A stretch of DNA of 64,000 bases from JACPNE01 sp964444465 (GTDB lineage Archaea > Nanobdellota > Nanobdellia > SCGC-AAA011-G17 > JACPNG01), in NCBI GenBank assembly GCA_964444465.1, contig CAYUGZ010000001.1, forward strand, positions 7,565 to 71,564, in the 5' to 3' direction. Below are positions 61,974 to 64,000 of the stretch, in pieces (position 1 is the first letter of the stretch; every line of letters starts with the position of its first letter). The notes under the pieces were generated by a model. That model made no database searches and was not told the origin of the DNA. It worked only from the letters and a program-made list of their open reading frames with translations. A program made the translations under genes and the position numbers.

Positions 61974-63035
61974 ATGAAAAAAAAGAAGATGAAACTTTTA
62001 TTTGTTGTAACTGGATTTGGATATGGGGATTCTATAAGAGTTGAAACTATCATAAATGAATTTCTAAAAAAAAATAAATTAAATGATGTTTTAATCTTAG
62101 GATATGATAATTCATATAAATATTTTAAAGATAAATTTAAAGTTTTAGAGGTAGAAGGTTATAAATTTCCAGATTATGGGTTAGAGTTTAAGACTCATAG
62201 ATTTCTTATAAAAAATTATTACTTGCCTTTTTCTTGGGTGTTAACTTGGAGAAAATATAAAGAAACAATAAAATCATTTGATCCAGATTTAATTGTATCT
62301 GATTTTGAACCTATGTCTCTCTTTATTGCCAAATCTTTAAAGAAAAAATGTGTTTCTATTTTTGGTTATGATCCTAAAGCTTACAAAAAATATAAAAATA
62401 AATCTAAAAGATTAGATATTCAATCTAAGTTTATCGAAAATATCTATAAAAATTCAGCAAAAGTAATCATTCCTTCTTTTAAAAAAAGAAAAAGTTTTTC
62501 TAATATTTCTTATGTTTGTCCTATTGTTAGGGAATACAAAAAGAAAAAAAATATTATGAAGAAATTAAATTTGAAAAACCCTCCCATATTAATTATGTTA
62601 GGTGGTTCAGATTATGGAATAGACTTAGCTAAGGAAATAATGAAGTTAAATAAAAAATATAAAGAAAACTTTATTGTTTTTGGTGGAACTAAAAAAATAA
62701 CAAAATCTCATTATATCTTTAAAAATGATTTTCTAGATTATCTTAATGTTTCTAAAGGTGTTATAACTTTAGCTGGGAATCTAACTTTATCTGAGTCTTT
62801 ATTTATGAAGAAACCAATTTTAGTATTTCCCATAAAAAATCATGTAGAACAACAGTTAAATGCAGAGTTAGTTAAAGATTATGTGATGATTGGAGATGAT
62901 GTTAAATATTCTTTAGATAAATTTTTACATAATTTAAAAGAACTTCAAAGAAGAATAAATAAAAATAAGATAAAATGTAATGGGGCAGAAGAAACAGTTA
63001 GTTTACTATACAAAATAAATAGGGGAAAGAAATGA
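61974..63035 (+). CDS. GT28-like glycosyltransferase
   Basis: The 353-residue protein has the GT-B layout with an N-terminal MKLLFVVTGFGYGDSIR and a C-terminal donor domain containing PPILIMLGGSDYG and GVITLAGNLTLSESLFMKKPILVFP, as in MurG-like and MJ1255-type enzymes. It overlaps the next gene by 4 nt. The preceding deacetylase may supply an amino-sugar substrate. Confidence 0.82.
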   Translation: MKKKKMKLLFVVTGFGYGDSIRVETIINEFLKKNKLNDVLILGYDNSYKYFKDKFKVLEVEGYKFPDYGLEFKTHRFLIKNYYLPFSWVLTWRKYKETIKSFDPDLIVSDFEPMSLFIAKSLKKKCVSIFGYDPKAYKKYKNKSKRLDIQSKFIENIYKNSAKVIIPSFKKRKSFSNISYVCPIVREYKKKKNIMKKLNLKNPPILIMLGGSDYGIDLAKEIMKLNKKYKENFIVFGGTKKITKSHYIFKNDFLDYLNVSKGVITLAGNLTLSESLFMKKPILVFPIKNHVEQQLNAELVKDYVMIGDDVKYSLDKFLHNLKELQRRINKNKIKCNGAEETVSLLYKINRGKK

Positions 63036-63514
63036 AGATATTAATAATTTTGTTATTATTAATCCCATTCGTATCTGCTCAATGTGAAGGTTGTGAATAT
63101 AATGATAAATGTGTTAAAGTTGGAATGCAAAGATTAACCTCTGAATATGGAGAACAGATTTATTGTAGTTCAGATAGAAAGATAGAATCAGCAAAAAATA
63201 GTGGAGATTCTTGTTTGTTTGATTATGAATGTAAAAGTTATTTGTGTGATAATGAATGTCTAACTATAGAACAAAAAGGAGATTTTAATTTTGTTTTTTT
63301 ACTTTATGGATTAATCGGAGTGTTAATTATTTTAGTGGCAATATCTTTAATAAATTCATTTAGGTATAAAAAGAAAAGAAAATCACAAAAAAAAGAGAAA
63401 ACTCCACTTAAAATTGTGTTAGGAACAAAAAGAAAATCAAAATCATATGACACTTTAGATTCAAATATCCAATCATCTATGGAGAAACTATCTAGTTTAT
63501 TTAAGAAAAAATGA
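63032..63514 (+). CDS. Membrane-anchored Cys-rich secreted protein
   Basis: The 160-residue protein has a signal peptide (cleavage after VSA), an outside domain of about 65 residues with nine cysteines (CEGCEYNDKC, CSSD, CLFDYEC, LCDNEC), a membrane helix (about 86-107) and a basic cytoplasmic tail. It overlaps the genes on both sides by 4 nt. The Cys pattern suggests disulfide knots. Function is unknown. Confidence 0.65.
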   Translation: MKILIILLLLIPFVSAQCEGCEYNDKCVKVGMQRLTSEYGEQIYCSSDRKIESAKNSGDSCLFDYECKSYLCDNECLTIEQKGDFNFVFLLYGLIGVLIILVAISLINSFRYKKKRKSQKKEKTPLKIVLGTKRKSKSYDTLDSNIQSSMEKLSSLFKKK

Positions 63515-64000
63515 ATTTTGACATAAAAAATCTTTTAGGTATGACTTTAGTTAAGTATAATAAAATAGATATATTCAAATTTTTTCTTATTATCTTAATT
63601 CCTAATTTACTTAGACAAGTGTTGTATTATACTACATTTCTTAAAACAAATTCTGTTGACTTTATAGTTAGTTTTGAAACAGTTAAGATCTATAACACCT
63701 TTCCATTTTTAGGAGTGTTAGAAGAAATAGTTATAGGTTTAATATTTACATTTTTTTGGTTTAAATTTATAAGATTGAGATTTTTTGCTTATGGATGGAT
63801 TTCAGATGCAGTAATAGATTACATTTCAGTTATAATTTGGGTTTTATTAGGATCTACACCATTACAACTTTTAGGATTAGGTAGTATAGCTAGATTTTTT
63901 ATAAGAGAATTATTATTTTCTTATTTCATTTTTGGGGTATTATTCTTTAGATATAGATATAATATTAATAAATTAGTTATAGGATTTACTTCATTTGGAA
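63511..64000 (+). CDS. Membrane protein, cut by the window end
   Basis: From the ATG at 63511 (overlapping the previous stop, ATGA) an open frame runs to the end of the window, 163 codons. The product is hydrophobic with at least four helices, the first near residues 24-42, and basic loops. No family is recognised. The C-terminus lies beyond the window. Confidence 0.65.
   Translation, partial: MNFDIKNLLGMTLVKYNKIDIFKFFLIILIPNLLRQVLYYTTFLKTNSVDFIVSFETVKIYNTFPFLGVLEEIVIGLIFTFFWFKFIRLRFFAYGWISDAVIDYISVIIWVLLGSTPLQLLGLGSIARFFIRELLFSYFIFGVLFFRYRYNINKLVIGFTSFG

Noticed and set aside
1..64000. CRISPR arrays, rRNA genes, insertion sequences
   Set aside because: No evenly spaced repeat-spacer pattern, no rRNA-like GC-rich block, and no transposase was found on either strand.

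Overview
The window is about 64 kb of very AT-rich DNA from an archaeon, most likely a DPANN lineage of the Woesearchaeota/Pacearchaeota type. The support for this is: TATA elements placed about 24-28 nt before start codons at many genes, which implies leaderless mRNAs; a diphthamide ligase (dph6); an archaeal SecF-SecD pair with a PDZ-like part in SecD; a class III (archaeal pilin) signal; and many small membrane or secreted proteins with Cys-rich motifs. The lineage is inferred from gene style, because no rRNA is present. There are two tRNA genes, Ser(UGA) at 36868-36949 on the minus strand and Gly(UCC) at 61205-61275. A run of 100 N lies at 34591-34690.

Positions 1-18633 form a cell-surface glycan and lipid island. 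It holds two GT4 glycosyltransferases, a GT2, a GT2-radical SAM fusion, a membrane GT39/ArnT-like enzyme, a flippase, three B12-binding-type radical SAM proteins and three methyltransferases. Several genes here are damaged: a truncated radical SAM gene at 295-912, a PHP-domain lipoprotein split by a +1 frameshift at about 5458, and a pilin gene with a TAA where its signal motif expects Gln (8645-8647).

Positions 18640-27718 are the most interesting part. A CDP-alcohol phosphatidyltransferase faces a run of genes on the plus strand: a cytidylyltransferase fused to a PEP-synthase/glutamine-kinase-like protein, a class I amidotransferase/hydrolase, a HIT protein, a sugar-type nucleotidyltransferase, a formyltransferase-like protein and an ATP-sulfurylase-like protein whose sulfate-binding Arg motif is altered. 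Three of these resemble the Campylobacter jejuni phosphoramidate enzymes (Cj1418 glutamine kinase, Cj1417 hydrolase, Cj1416 cytidylyltransferase). I propose that the cluster makes a nucleotide-activated phosphoramidate or related P-N head group in an archaeon.

Positions 27712-36736 carry a NodU-type carbamoyltransferase, MTA phosphorylase, two large surface proteins (one with a 17-codon leader ORF, one interrupted by the N gap) and a cyclophilin lipoprotein. A small minus-strand operon follows that begins with a truncated tyrosine-recombinase fragment beside tRNA-Ser, probably the scar of an integrated element.

Positions 37094-48941 hold metabolism and housekeeping: a DASS transporter, a Trm112-like zinc protein, a SpoIIM-like membrane protein, pyruvate dehydrogenase E1alpha/E1beta/E2 with LipB and a small thioredoxin-fold protein, dph6, and a RimK ligase with a C-terminal AbrB-like domain overlapping a retropepsin-like protease. 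Positions 49037-54811 hold a nucleotide-heptose set (cupin, HldE-type kinase and nucleotidyltransferase, GmhB), a permease, apt, a short UDP-sugar dehydrogenase and GalE. The rest holds SecD/SecF, surface proteins, tRNA-Gly with a PIG-L deacetylase directly behind it, a GT28-like glycosyltransferase and an open-ended membrane protein.
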